The translations under genes and the position numbers were made by a program. The notes below the pieces were generated by a model. The model was not told the DNA's origin, did no database searches, and saw only the letters and a program-made list of their open reading frames with translations. 64,000 nt of DNA from Hydractinia symbiolongicarpus (taxonomy: Eukaryota > Cnidaria > Hydrozoa > Anthoathecata > Hydractiniidae): assembly GCF_029227915.1 (NCBI RefSeq), contig NC_079881.1:15599501-15663500 (forward strand), in the 5' to 3' direction. Positions 55,584-64,000 of the stretch are shown piece after piece. The number at the start of each line of letters is the position of its first letter. Positions within the stretch are counted from its first letter, which is position 1.

Positions 55584-55722
55584 GTTTCTTTAAAGAAACA
55601 TGAACATTTACTCGTATAATCCAAACGCGAAGTATGCCCTTAAACATGGGTATAGCACTCATGTTTAAGGGCCTTTGAGATCATCTCCCTTGAGTCTCAA
55701 GAGACTCAAGGGAGATGATCTC
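55581..55722. promoter_or_regulatory. Cluster of three perfect hairpins in a divergent promoter
   Basis: 55581-55602 is a perfect 22-bp palindrome. 55636-55672 has a 13-bp stem (GCCCTTAAACATG) with an 11-nt loop. 55677-55722 has a 22-bp stem (starts GAGATCATCTCCC) with a 2-nt loop. They fill the space between the divergent penton-like gene and the gene starting at 55765. Confidence 0.8.
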
Positions 55723-56464
55723 TCAATACAAGACATTTTTATTGACGCAAAGGGGTCCTCGTTCATGGTGAAATTTCTAGACATTTTCGTCGACTACGAG
55801 TTCCACTCTGGGGCGGTGTTGAATACCTGGCAAAGCCACCCTTTCAGCCTCTGGTCCACTCAGCTCAATTTTGCTATCTACTGCGCAATTTCAGCTTGTG
55901 GTATTTCTATGCAGCATCTAACCACATCCCTACCTCTTGTTGGCTCCGTTTACCGCTTCCACGTGTATTTCCAGATTCGTAAAATTCTTCAAGATCTCGA
56001 CATTTCTCTACCGGGTTCTGATAGATTCCGCCGTCTCAACAACCCTTTCAACATGCAAAAGTTCCAGCAATTAGCACGTGAATTTGGGGTAAGCGACAGC
56101 GAGAGGGAGTGGAGGAACGAAACCTTGTTCAGTAGCTGGCAAGCTATTCGCAAAGACTACCCCGGCAGCGGCTCGAGCTATTTCGATAAAGATTCATGGA
56201 GTCGATGGATTCTCGAAACCTCCCAGGGTCTCACGCACATAGGTATAGAGAAACTTTCCCAAAGCGTAAGATTTTACGCTTACCTCATACTTCAGAGCCA
56301 AGCTAACGCGAGGTCCAACATCATCGGCAATCAAGGTAGTTCAATCGATGCGCAACGCTTGTACTTGACGACTTTTGAGGATCTGATCCTCCGGCCTAGC
56401 GACACGGGCGAGGAAATAAGGCGATTCCAAGACGTGCTCAATAACGCGAGATCCAAAGTTGATT

Positions 56465-57938
56465 GAGTGTGTTGAATGTATTTTCAAAATTCTATGAAAA
56501 CATAATGAAGGATCAAATCATGTCTTTCATAGAATCGAAACTTTCAATATTTTTGTCAGCCTATCGGAAAACCTATAACACACAGCATGTCTTAATTCGT
56601 TTACTAGAAGAATGGAAAAAAAACTTGATATAAATTACGTGGTTGGTGCAGTCTTAATGGATCTATCAAAAGCTTTCGATTGCGTGCCACATGATTTACT
56701 AATCCCTAAACTTGAGGCATATGGATTTGAAATTAATGCCCTGAAATTTGTCCTGTCATACCTAACAAATAGAGAACAATCTACTCGTATAAACGGACAC
56801 TACAGTCTTTTCCAAATAATTCTTTCAGGTGTGCCGCAAGGATCAATCTTAGGCCCGATAATTTTTAATATTTTTCTTAACGATATTTTTCTTTTTATAA
56901 CCAGAAGTGACCTACACAACTATGCTGATGATAATACATTGTCAAGCTTTTCCAATTCAATTCCAAACCTCATTAAAATTTTAGAAGGTGAGTCTGAGCA
57001 GGCATTAGCATGGCTACATGAAAATAAAATGATTGCTAACCCTGACAAATTTCAATGCATTATTATCAGCAAAGATAGGATAGAAAACACAAGTAGTAAA
57101 CTGATAAGAATCGGAGATAAAAACATACATTCGCAAGACACAGTCAAACTGTTAGGAGTTAAAATTGACAATAACCTTAGATTTGATCAGCACTTAAATG
57201 AGGTTTGCAAGAAAGCATCTGCGCAACTAAATGCTTTGTATAGATTTAGAAACATACTTCCTTTTAAAGCTAAGAGTGTCTTAGTAGAAAGTTTTGTGTA
57301 TTCAAACTTTAACTACTGTCCACTTATTTGGAATTTCTCATCTTCAAAATCACTTTCTAGGGTCGAAAAACTCCATAAGCGAGCCCTAAAATTTGTAGAT
57401 AGCGGATATTCAGAGAGAAAAGAAAAGTACATTTCTAGCAAGAACAAAAGTAACTACATGAAAATTATGCAAATAAGAAATCTATGTATAGAGATTTTTA
57501 AATCTCTTAATAATTTAAATCCGCCATTTATGTTAGACATCTTTCAACGCAGCGAAACAAACAGGCCAGTACGAAGTCAATATTTAAATAATCTTAAAAC
57601 ATTGAACTTTAATACTAAAAATTTTGGGGAAAAATGTCTTCGCTCATTGGGGCCTAAAATTTGGAATACTTTACCTTCCGAATTGAAAAGTTGTAACAGC
57701 CTTAAAAAATTTAAAACGAAACTAAAAGAGTATGATTTCAGTCACTCGGTCTATTTAAATAATTTTTCATAATTTTTATACATTTTTCATAAAACTATAA
57801 ACAAATTTTTGTCGGATTTGATTAGCTTCCTGTATATTTATAAGTATGTATTTATTTATTTTTTTATATCAGGAAGCTATATGTACATAGTTATTTCTCC
57901 GACGTTTAATAAATTAAGAGGAAGAAGAAGAAGAAGAA
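56465..57938 (+). mobile_element. 5'-truncated LINE inserted in a Polinton gene
   Basis: It begins inside the reverse transcriptase coding region (reading SVLNVFSKFYENIM at 56467), contains the rest of the RT and C-terminal domain, and ends with a GAA microsatellite (about 57920-57938) as CR1/L2-like elements do. No clear target-site duplication. Its AT-richness contrasts with the Polinton sequence on both sides. Confidence 0.8.
56612..57772 (+). CDS. LINE reverse transcriptase, partial
   Basis: 386 aa, uninterrupted: VGAVLMDLSKAFDCVPHDLL (first catalytic Asp), SGVPQGSILGPIIFNIFLND, and LHNYADDNTLSSF (catalytic YADD), followed by the thumb and a C-terminal domain ending FGEKCLRSLGPKIWNTLPSE. 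The N-terminal portion continues upstream to 56467 in another frame; the shift is at an A run of eight (56616-56623). It lacks the endonuclease, so it is a dead copy, but the long intact frame shows that it is young compared with the LINE at 18870. Confidence 0.85.
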   Translation: MEKKLDINYVVGAVLMDLSKAFDCVPHDLLIPKLEAYGFEINALKFVLSYLTNREQSTRINGHYSLFQIILSGVPQGSILGPIIFNIFLNDIFLFITRSDLHNYADDNTLSSFSNSIPNLIKILEGESEQALAWLHENKMIANPDKFQCIIISKDRIENTSSKLIRIGDKNIHSQDTVKLLGVKIDNNLRFDQHLNEVCKKASAQLNALYRFRNILPFKAKSVLVESFVYSNFNYCPLIWNFSSSKSLSRVEKLHKRALKFVDSGYSERKEKYISSKNKSNYMKIMQIRNLCIEIFKSLNNLNPPFMLDIFQRSETNRPVRSQYLNNLKTLNFNTKNFGEKCLRSLGPKIWNTLPSELKSCNSLKKFKTKLKEYDFSHSVYLNNFS

Positions 57939-58272
57939 TTTCAGTCATCATAGCTCATGGTGTCTACATGATCCCGAGTGACATGAGCCTTCACATCGGG
58001 AATGTCGTAAATTTCACGAACAAGATCCTCATCAGCAAGGATTACTTCTCTATTGGTGTTAACCTGCAGATTAACGCTAGCGAGTCGACCAAAGATCAAG
58101 CACAAAATCATGAAATAGGGGTCATTAGTAACCAACGCCTTGGCAACGCGAAAAATCATGATCACCTTATCCGTCAAGACGGAGCCGGAGATGATGCAGC
58201 CCATGATGACAACAAAGCTGCCTTGATTACAGCAGGAGTAGGGCTGATCCTCGCGTATGTTTGGCTGAAGTA

Positions 58273-58302
58273 AGTTTAATCTGTTGATCAACAAATTAAA
58301 CT
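58273..58302. terminator. Hairpin between convergent Polinton genes
   Basis: Arms AGTTTAAT/ATTAAACT enclose the palindrome TGTTGATCAACA. Located between stop 58271-58273 (plus gene) and the end of the minus gene at 58304. Terminator role inferred. Confidence 0.6.
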
Positions 58303-58303
58303 C

Positions 58304-59413
58304 TCATCGATCCTTACCACTCCTCTTGCTCCTGTTACCCACATACGCAACAACAATACCCACAGCACCAGCGATGGCCAGGTACAAGTGCCGAGCCGCG
58401 AATTCGACAACTCTCGCCGCAACTTTAAAGAAGAACGAGACAACTGTGCCAATGATGCCAGGAAGGGCTGCACCTGCTTTGGCAGCCAGATACTTCAGAA
58501 ATTTTCCGAGTCTTTTAAGCTGCTTCCGTACAAAACCCTTACCACCACCTCCAGCAGTTACTCCAGTACCTGCTACGGCAGCACCTCCACCTCCAGTGAC
58601 GGCGAGCACGATGGTAGACCAACAGCCGAGACTATGCTCACGATAGTAATCCCCTGTTCCTTGAATATGATCTTGAGTTTTTCGGTCAGAGACGTGTCGT
58701 CCCCAGCGATTTTCATGAGTGTATTTTTAATCGCTTTGAGCTGGGTATTGATTCCAGAGAGGCCATGTTCTTCTATTGCCACATTTCGACCATCCTGTAG
58801 CTTTTCAAGTTTGTTCCTGGCCTTATCGAGGTCCTCATCCCAGATAATTTGCTGCTCCTCTGATACGTTGGACCCATTGATTTTGTCATCTGCTTTTGAA
58901 AGCTCGCCATCGTAGAAGATCATCTTACTTTTCACGTTATTCAAGTCGTCCTGGAGCGTTTGAACATAGAAATGAAGCTCTCTTTTTTCACGATCCGTGA
59001 GGACTTTATCGCCAAACGAAGTGTCGAGCAGACTTTTCTCAGGATGTTCTCAGCCCCCCCCCCCCCCCCCCCAACGATTCTATATCAATATTTTCGGTCT
59101 GCGTTATGCCCTTGTCTATGCCTTTGTAGATGAGCTGATTACCTCGTGCTTCAAATTTGTCGCAATGCTTAGCGTTAGGCTGTCCTAGCCCCTCACCAAG
59201 GTGTTTGTAAAGCGAGTCGACTTTTGTTTTCACCACCTGCCACATCTGATCCTCTAGACGATCTCCAGCTCTGCTCGACCCCGGCTGATCTTCTGGCGCT
59301 GGGGTGGAGATAGGGGGATCGTCAGGTCCACTAAAAGTTACATCATCATCCTGATCTTGAATGCCTTCCTCTGGCGTAAAGTCATCTCCTTCGTATATTG
59401 GATTATTTAGCAT
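58304..59413 (-). pseudogene. Polinton coiled-coil and transmembrane protein, two frameshifts
   Basis: Three pieces are collinear: 59413-59073 (acidic N-part MLNNPIYEGDDFTPEEG), about 59050-58612 (coiled coil; KARNKLEKLQDGRN; KEQGITIVSIVSAVGL) and 58618-58304 (Gly-rich, then AGAALPGIIGTVVSFFF and a second hydrophobic helix, ending RSKRSGKDR). The first break is a run of 19 G (59054-59072 on plus as C), the second is near 58612-58620. Together about 370 codons. The type is a conserved cnidarian Polinton protein with C-terminal membrane helices; role unknown. Its start is 29 bp from the divergent capsid gene. Confidence 0.7.
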
Positions 59414-59442
59414 TTATTCAACCCTCTACAACCCATTAATAA

Positions 59443-60705
59443 ATGCACGGAACCAAACTTGATCCGCATAAGGAACTAAAGACCATGCTAGTAATGAAAG
59501 CCAAGAGGCAACGTGTCAAAGTCTCCCACAACCCTAGCACAATCAATCAGAACGAAGATTTGTACGTGGACGTACCCAATTTGGGTAAAGATAATGTAAT
59601 TTTCCCAGGCTCTCTCAAACTCCTCTTTGACCTGGAGCTTACTGGCACCAACACCAAACGAACCATTGTTAGCAATATCGGCAAGGCCCTGGTGCAGAAC
59701 CTTCGCATCAGCTTGAACGGCCACGAAGTGCAGAACATCAGCGATTTTAATGTGCTCACAGTGTATAAGGACTTGTGGCTCCCAAAAATTGACCGTGAGA
59801 ACAACCTGATCCTCGAAGGTATCAGCCCTAATGATGGGACGATCAGGGCTCTGCAAGTAAAAGCCAGCGACCATGTAGGAAATGATGAAGAAAAAGCGAT
59901 CGTGGCGGCATGTGGAAATACTTTTGCTATCCCTATCAGCAAATTTCTTGAACTCACTAGAGACTTGCCTTTCTATCAAGCAGGGTTATATGACAGGCTA
60001 CAGGTTGTCATACATTTTGCGCCCTATGATCAAATCATCAAAGATTCTGGTACGGCTGCTGCTGGAAGCACGGCAGCTAAGCCAGCTGATGGCGCTTATA
60101 AAATTACCAATATTAACTTAGAGTTTGATAAAGTGACAAACGACGGGCTTAGCAGTGCTATGATGTCTCGCTACAGCCGTCTCGCGCTACCCTATGAACG
60201 CATCCTCCGCAGCAAAGTTGTTATGATGAAAAAAGCCGAGACATCCTATAACCTCCAGATGGATACTCCTTCAAAAAGCTTGGAAGGTATACTCCTATTG
60301 TTCGTAGATCCCGGGAAAGTGAAGCCTTACTCTGGTGCCAACGAAGTGTTCTACAACCCCAAGATCGAAGAGATCACGATCACGGTGGAAGGCGAGCCAA
60401 ACAAACTCTACTCGCATGCCATGCTCCCAAAAGATCATCTCTAACAGATCTTTGAACTCTTCGGGGATGCACACAGCAAAATGACCATCGGCCAGTTCTT
60501 AATGGAGCGGTATGCGTTATTTGTCGACACCTGATCACAGCCTCCATGGTAGTGGGAGACCCCTGCAAGTGAGGGTAGTGAGGGTATAACGCTGCAAATG
60601 ACGAAGAAGGCTGACGGAACTGGGTATATCCGCTGCTACGTCTATCTATTGCAAGATGCGCAGCTGAACATCCTAGATGGCAGATGGCATAGCACTGAGT
60701 ACTAA
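59443..60705 (+). pseudogene. Major capsid protein of the Polinton, C-terminal breaks
   Basis: Open for 333 codons from ATG 59443 to TAA 60442. The pattern KLLFDLELTGTNTKRTIVSN, NGHEVQNISDFNV and LPFYQAGLYDRLQVVIHF matches the double jelly-roll capsid proteins of Polintons. After the stop the same frame continues (FLMERYALFVD) to a TGA at about 60532, then two frameshifts near 60530-60580 and a final piece to TAA 60703 (VYLLQDAQLNILDGRWHS). So the last ~85 residues are broken. Such proteins build an icosahedral shell; here the gene is inactive as written. Confidence 0.75.
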
Positions 60706-60711
60706 ATAAAC

Positions 60712-61093
60712 ATGGCTACCTTGGCAGTAATGGCAGGAGGAGCGTTGATTAACGCGTTGGCGTTTAGTGGCTCTAATTTTTTGTTCAGCAAACTTTCAGG
60801 ACATGGGGAAGAAGAGCGTAAACGACATGACAAAGCTATTGAACAACTTCAAGCTGCTCAAGCCCAGTGGGTACGTGGTTGACAGGCAAAGATCGATTGG
60901 TATAATCAGCAGCGGGAGCTTAAGAATCTTGCTGGCGAAAGCTTGAAAGAGCTCGTACGATATTGCCACTATTGAAAAAACTCCGAAACTCTCCGACTAC
61001 TATATACCCTCCAAACAACAACAAGACGGCGAGCTCACGTTCATCGTAGGATCCCTGGCCCTTCTAGGTTCTGCAGCGTACAAGTGGGCCTAG
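60712..61093 (+). pseudogene. Small Polinton protein with N-terminal hydrophobic helix
   Basis: It begins 6 bp after the capsid stop (MATLAVMAGGALINALAFSG), continues as a charged coiled coil (EEERKRHDKAIEQLQAAQAQ) and ends with another hydrophobic stretch (FIVGSLALLGSAAYKWA). TGA at about 60881 interrupts the frame and a one-base shift occurs near 60960. A conserved small gene type of cnidarian Polintons placed between capsid and integrase; function unknown. Confidence 0.6.
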
Positions 61094-61111
61094 ATGCAAC
61101 GCAGAACATTT

Positions 61112-61136
61112 TTCGACATGTAATAAACATGTCGAA
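61112..61136 (+). promoter_or_regulatory. Hairpin enclosing the integrase start codon
   Basis: 9-bp perfect stem TTCGACATG/CATGTCGAA with loop TAATAAA; the right arm contains ATG 61129. The start codon would be paired in the mRNA. Confidence 0.6.
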
Positions 61137-62144
61137 AGTAACAGCAAAGCGCGTAGCACATATCCCAACAGAAGAGGAGGCCGAAAAGCTAAGTCAAATC
61201 TACTACATCCCTTAACATCACTGGACTGGTCGAAAAGCCAATAAACTACTCTCCGAGCAGAGTGGTCTATCCAGGCAAGGTCACTCACTGGCTGACTCGT
61301 CAACTGCTCTGGCTTAGACATATCAAAGGCTCCAAGCGCATCAACTACCCACATTTCACAATTACAAAGCCCAACGAAATGCACCAGTTCGATTTGCTCT
61401 ATATGCCCCACGATAAAGTCTATGGTAGCACCTACAAGTTTATCCTCAAAGGCAACGACGTGGCTTCGAGGTACAAAGTAGCCAGACCATTGCGTACGAA
61501 AAAGGCTAGCTAAGTCGCTGACATGCTCAAGGACATATACAAGGCCGGAACTTTACAATTTCCGAGTATATTCCAGTGCGATAATGGTTCGGAGTTCAAA
61601 TCAGACGTGAGCAAACTTCCAGAGGCCAAGGGTGTCGAGATCAAGAGGGCAACTACCAAATACCATCACACTTTTACGGCGTTCGTCGAAAGCTATAATA
61701 AGATGCTTGCCGAGAGACTCTTCAAACCCCAAGATGCTCAAGAGTTGGTCACTGACGAACAGAGGAGTGCATGGGGTAAACACTTGTATACTGTTGTCAA
61801 GAGTTTGAACAACACCAAAACCATGATGTATGAAACCCTCAAAAGCGATAGAACTCGAGGATGTCCCACTTGTATCAAATCAAGAATACCCCGAAGAAAA
61901 GCCTCTATCCGATGATGGTCTATACTTGTACCTCCTGCAACCCGGCGAAGAGCATGGTGATGCTAAAAGACGCGCGAATGATGCTTGGTGCAGCAAGAAA
62001 ACGTATAGACTGGACCATATCGTGACAGGCACAAGACTGTTAAACAATTTGGCAGATGGGCCCGATCGAAGCTTTGTGGCGGAGGAGTTGATGCTAGTAC
62101 GCGAGGGTGTTGAAGTACCTCCAGAGCATGTAAAACAATGGTAA
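61129..62144 (+). pseudogene. Polinton integrase (rve type), broken
   Basis: Collinear in pieces: 61129-61213 (start MSKVTAKRVAHIPTEEE, then TAA), a zinc-binding-like region to 61262, 61262-61510 (QFDLLYMPHDKVYGSTYKF: first Asp; then TAA 61511), 61514-61850 (FQCDNGSEFKSDVSKL: second Asp; FVESYNKMLAERLF: Glu) and, after a frameshift near 61840-61850, 61850-62144 with a C-terminal chromatin/DNA-binding-like part (LLNNLADGPDRSFVAEELML). The DDE residues are all still present. Breaks: two stops and at least two frameshifts. This type inserts Polinton DNA into chromosomes; inactive as written. Confidence 0.75.
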
Positions 62145-62224
62145 ATTCCTCGATTCCGAAGACCATTTTCATGGTTCCCTTGTACCAGGAGAACCGAGTT
62201 GATATGTGTCGGTGCCACAGGAGG

Positions 62225-62818
62225 TTAAGGCTTAGTAAGGAGTATTTTCAAGAGTACCTCTAAAGGTTTATCCTCCAAATCATTACTCGGATCCCATAAA
62301 TACAGTAAAGGGGGCTCGGTATAGAACGGATACCCATAGACGATACCGCAAATAACATCAGGTTCGATATCAAGGTCGATGTCAACTAAGCGTCTATCTT
62401 CAATAAGAAATTTGAGTATGTTGCCAATTTTTGTTAGATCCGCCAGATCCGAGAGCTTTAACTCAGAATCCTTGATAATCTCGTAACATACCACACCCCG
62501 CCTGTTCACCTCATTGGAGACGCTATGCAGACCCCGGTCTTCAATATCGACCTCGAGCACTTCATCTTCGAGATCATCATCTATATATTCCGCCGGGATT
62601 GTCGCCCATGGTTTTTCACCAGATGCTACTCTGTCTAAAAGCTCGTCATCATCCGAATATTCAAACCCCTTGTAGTATGACCCACTCCTAAATCTAAAAT
62701 TTTCCAAACACTGTAAACAATAACCAGTAGTTGATCCTGCCTTGATGCGGCATCTCAGCACGGGCACCCGATTATCGTAAAAGTTTCTAAGTTGTTGGCT
62801 CTGTACATATGCTTCCAT
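62225..62818 (-). CDS. Acidic Polinton protein of unknown function
   Basis: 197 aa, undamaged, starting ATG 62818 (MEAYVQSQQLRNFYDNRVPV). It contains a single CLQCLENFRFRSGSYY segment and a strongly acidic middle (DDDLEDEVLEVDIEDRG). No family recognised. Convergent with the integrase gene, 80 bp apart. The intact frame among broken neighbours suggests it is short enough to have escaped, or is still constrained. Confidence 0.55.
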   Translation of the reverse strand: MEAYVQSQQLRNFYDNRVPVLRCRIKAGSTTGYCLQCLENFRFRSGSYYKGFEYSDDDELLDRVASGEKPWATIPAEYIDDDLEDEVLEVDIEDRGLHSVSNEVNRRGVVCYEIIKDSELKLSDLADLTKIGNILKFLIEDRRLVDIDLDIEPDVICGIVYGYPFYTEPPLLYLWDPSNDLEDKPLEVLLKILLTKP

Positions 62819-62885
62819 CTTTTTTTGACATTTAACTACCTTTTAACATACAGCTGAAGTGGTCAGGCAGCGTCTATCAGGCGTG

Positions 62886-62913
62886 TTTTTGTGGCTCATA
62901 AGAGCTACAAAAA
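62886..62913 (-). terminator. Hairpin between two minus-strand Polinton genes
   Basis: Stem TTTTTGTGGCTC/GAGCTACAAAAA (one G-T pair), loop ATAA, located 14 bp after the Bro-N gene stop and before the acidic gene. A T run on both sides gives it a terminator-like look. Confidence 0.5.
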
Positions 62914-62926
62914 AAGTGTGCATGCT

Positions 62927-63748
62927 CTAGTCCTCTGGTACTGGGGCAATTAGATCGCATAACTCGTCTTGAATAAGGTCGATAAGCCGGAAATGGCATA
63001 TGTATCGCTCCACATGCCCTTCCTTTTTAAATCTATTAAAGGCATGCATACCATTAGCATTATCAATAAGCACGATCTCCTCCGACTTAGGGTATTGATC
63101 CTTGAGCCATTTTCTTTTAGTGGGAATAGTACACTTTTGTACGCGGACGCCGTAGTATGGGAGGTGGTGGTACTTATCGTCTTCAGGTGTCGTATGCTTG
63201 TGGTAAATTATAATAACGTTGTCTTTCCCTGGATCTTGAGCATGTGGCACGTAGCGTTCTCCGAGTCTTGCATTTTCTTGGCACTGTGCTGCAAGCTCGT
63301 CATCCAACACCACAAGTTGTCTATCCCTGTCTTCGAGATCATCATTAAGGAGCGCCAGAGCTATATCTTTTTCTTCGATGGCTTGACGCTGCAGTTTCTC
63401 ACGGATTTTTGGGAACATTGTGCTGCAGCAGTATTTCCTGAACCTTCTCGCCTTGGGCTGCTGACTTCCAAACACCAGCTCGTACATGCCCTCCTCTTTG
63501 ATGTGGAGGTCGTAATTTTGCGATTCGGATGGCCATTTCACCGGTTCACCCGCTACGGGTGAACCGCTCAGTTGCCACTTGTGGGCATAATTTTCACGAC
63601 TGCAGTGGTTGTGGATGGTATTAGATGTATCTTTTTCATACTCCAGCGCGCCTTGTACTACTTCTTTAGCACGAGTCCAAGGGTGACCGTTGATGGTTAC
63701 GGTATGTGACTTGCTATTGTTAAATTCAACCGCTACAAGACAAGACAT
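62927..63748 (-). CDS. Bro-N domain protein of the Polinton
   Basis: 273 aa, undamaged. The N-terminal ~120 residues fit the Bro-N domain of viral and transposon DNA-binding proteins: NGHPWTRAKEVVQGALEYEK and EEGMYELVFGSQQPKARRFR (the conserved GxYxLVxxSxxPxAxxF pattern), then FPKIREKL. A coiled linker (EEKDIALALLNDDLEDRDRQ) leads to a C-terminal domain (DNVIIIYHKHT, YYGVRVQKC, NGMHAFNRFKKEGHVERY), common in such proteins. Probably a DNA-binding regulator; inferred from the family. Confidence 0.75.
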   Translation of the reverse strand: MSCLVAVEFNNSKSHTVTINGHPWTRAKEVVQGALEYEKDTSNTIHNHCSRENYAHKWQLSGSPVAGEPVKWPSESQNYDLHIKEEGMYELVFGSQQPKARRFRKYCCSTMFPKIREKLQRQAIEEKDIALALLNDDLEDRDRQLVVLDDELAAQCQENARLGERYVPHAQDPGKDNVIIIYHKHTTPEDDKYHHLPYYGVRVQKCTIPTKRKWLKDQYPKSEEIVLIDNANGMHAFNRFKKEGHVERYICHFRLIDLIQDELCDLIAPVPED

Positions 63749-63866
63749 TTTATCTTACAGTTTTGGATCCGGGGCTCGTATATACAAGGACGATGCTCGT
63801 AATTTTTGCTGACAGCTAAGATGAGCCACAGGTTCACCTTAATACTTACCCACCCCAGGGCACCAT
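63749..63866. other. Short gap upstream of the Bro-N gene
   Basis: 118 bp between two minus-strand genes, likely carrying the Bro-N promoter. GGATCCGGGGCTCGTATATA near 63764 includes a TATATA word. Confidence 0.35.
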
Positions 63867-64000
63867 CTAATGATATACATCTATAAGTGCCCGCAGTCTA
63901 CCCTGAATATCGGGGTCCCTTGTATTACCCTCCATCCACCTGAGTCCTTCGAGTGTTATGAAGATATCGTTAGGATTGCCGTTGTTATTTCTGAGCTGCT
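63867..64000 (-). CDS. C-terminal end of a further Polinton gene (cut by the window)
   Basis: The last 43 codons of a minus-strand frame that enters from the right edge: NNNGNPNDIFITLEGLRWME, then RLRALIDVYH and TAG at 63869-63867. Not enough for family assignment. GC content and spacing fit the other Polinton genes. Confidence 0.45.
   Translation of the reverse strand, partial: QLRNNNGNPNDIFITLEGLRWMEGNTRDPDIQGRLRALIDVYH

Larger units (their letters stand above)
55765..58273 (+). pseudogene. Polinton structural-type protein split by a LINE
   Basis: The 5' part 55765-56463 starts MVKFLDIFVDYEF and is open to NNARSKVD. The 3' part from about 57945 (HGVYMIPSDMSLHIGNVVNF) ends in a hydrophobic anchor (AALITAGVGLILAYVWLK) and TAA 58271. 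The two halves are the N- and C-terminal parts of one protein type that I recognise from cnidarian Polintons. A 1.47-kb retrotransposon fragment lies between them. The ORF on the opposite strand at 57941-58294 is therefore a shadow. Function unknown; a membrane-anchored virion component is possible. Confidence 0.7.
53149..64000. mobile_element. Polinton/Maverick-like virus-derived element (partial, decayed)
   Basis: Thirteen closely packed genes on both strands, with intergenic gaps often under 50 bp and higher GC than the flanks. The diagnostic genes are a major capsid-like protein (59443), a penton-like protein (54957-55583), a retrovirus-type integrase (61129) and a Bro-N protein (62927). 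Most reading frames have one to four breaks. Family B DNA polymerase, packaging ATPase and maturation protease were not seen and may lie beyond 64000. The left terminal repeat was not identified; the boundary given is the first recognisable gene. Confidence 0.8.

Noticed and set aside
57941-58294. 117-aa minus-strand ORF with hydrophobic stretches
   Set aside because: The plus strand of the same segment carries the C-terminal half of a recognisable Polinton protein, so the minus frame is a shadow.
58388-58915. 175-aa plus-strand ORF
   Set aside because: It lies over the minus-strand coiled-coil/membrane gene, whose pieces are collinear across two frameshifts; the plus frame has biased Ser composition only.
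59488-59979. Minus-strand ORFs opposite the capsid gene
   Set aside because: Antisense shadows of a recognisable capsid protein.
53155-61513. Stop-codon reassignment in the Polinton
   Set aside because: Host genes in the window use TAA and other stops normally, and TGA is also found in frame (about 60532, 60881); decay is simpler.
62969-63562. 197-aa plus-strand ORF
   Set aside because: Antisense of the Bro-N gene, which has clear family motifs.

Overview
The window is animal genomic DNA, AT-rich and dense with transposons. It is most likely cnidarian: a CARD-coiled-coil adaptor gene and a Polycomb chromobox gene sit among P-type, pogo-type and integrase-type DNA transposons, Ty1/copia, LINE and Penelope relics, tRNA-derived SINEs and a Polinton/Maverick-like virus-derived element. 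There are no bacterial operons, RBSs or CRISPR arrays; genes have GT-AG introns whose phases can be checked by eye. The species cannot be named from sequence alone.

Layout. (1) 1-3.1 kb: a transposon with an intact HIRAN protein (minus) and an intact pogo-like DDE transposase (plus) on a shared upstream region. (2) 3.1-11.2 kb: two nested transposons of one type. The outer copy (A) is decayed. The inner copy (B, 5836-11066) has perfect 36-bp terminal inverted repeats and two apparently intact spliced genes: a DD34E integrase-like transposase and a HECT-type E3 ubiquitin ligase. (3) 11.55-37.76 kb: a five-exon Polycomb CBX gene (224 aa). Its 16-kb first intron and 8.5-kb fourth intron are filled with other people's DNA: MITEs, SINEs, LINE, copia and P-element relics, several with readable target-site duplications. 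(4) 37.9-38.75 kb: two short-period tandem arrays. (5) 38.99-48.78 kb, minus: a five-exon CARD-coiled-coil gene (713 aa) of the CARD9/10/11/14 type. (6) 49.3-53 kb: tandem repeats, a Penelope GIY-YIG relic and a ~0.8-kb tandem duplication carrying a 24-aa-repeat (DUF4116-like) protein. (7) 53.1-64 kb and beyond: part of a Polinton-like element with major capsid, penton-like, integrase, SAP-like, Bro-N and several membrane/coiled-coil genes. Most are broken by stops or single-base frameshifts, and one is split by a LINE insertion.

How it fits together. Only two genes look like host genes (CBX and CARD-CC); both are complete and splice in phase. The rest is mobile DNA of different ages. Element B and the HIRAN/pogo pair look the youngest, because their genes are undamaged. 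The Polinton is decayed but collinear. No DNA polymerase B, packaging ATPase or protease gene of the Polinton is visible in the window; they may lie to the right of it or be lost.
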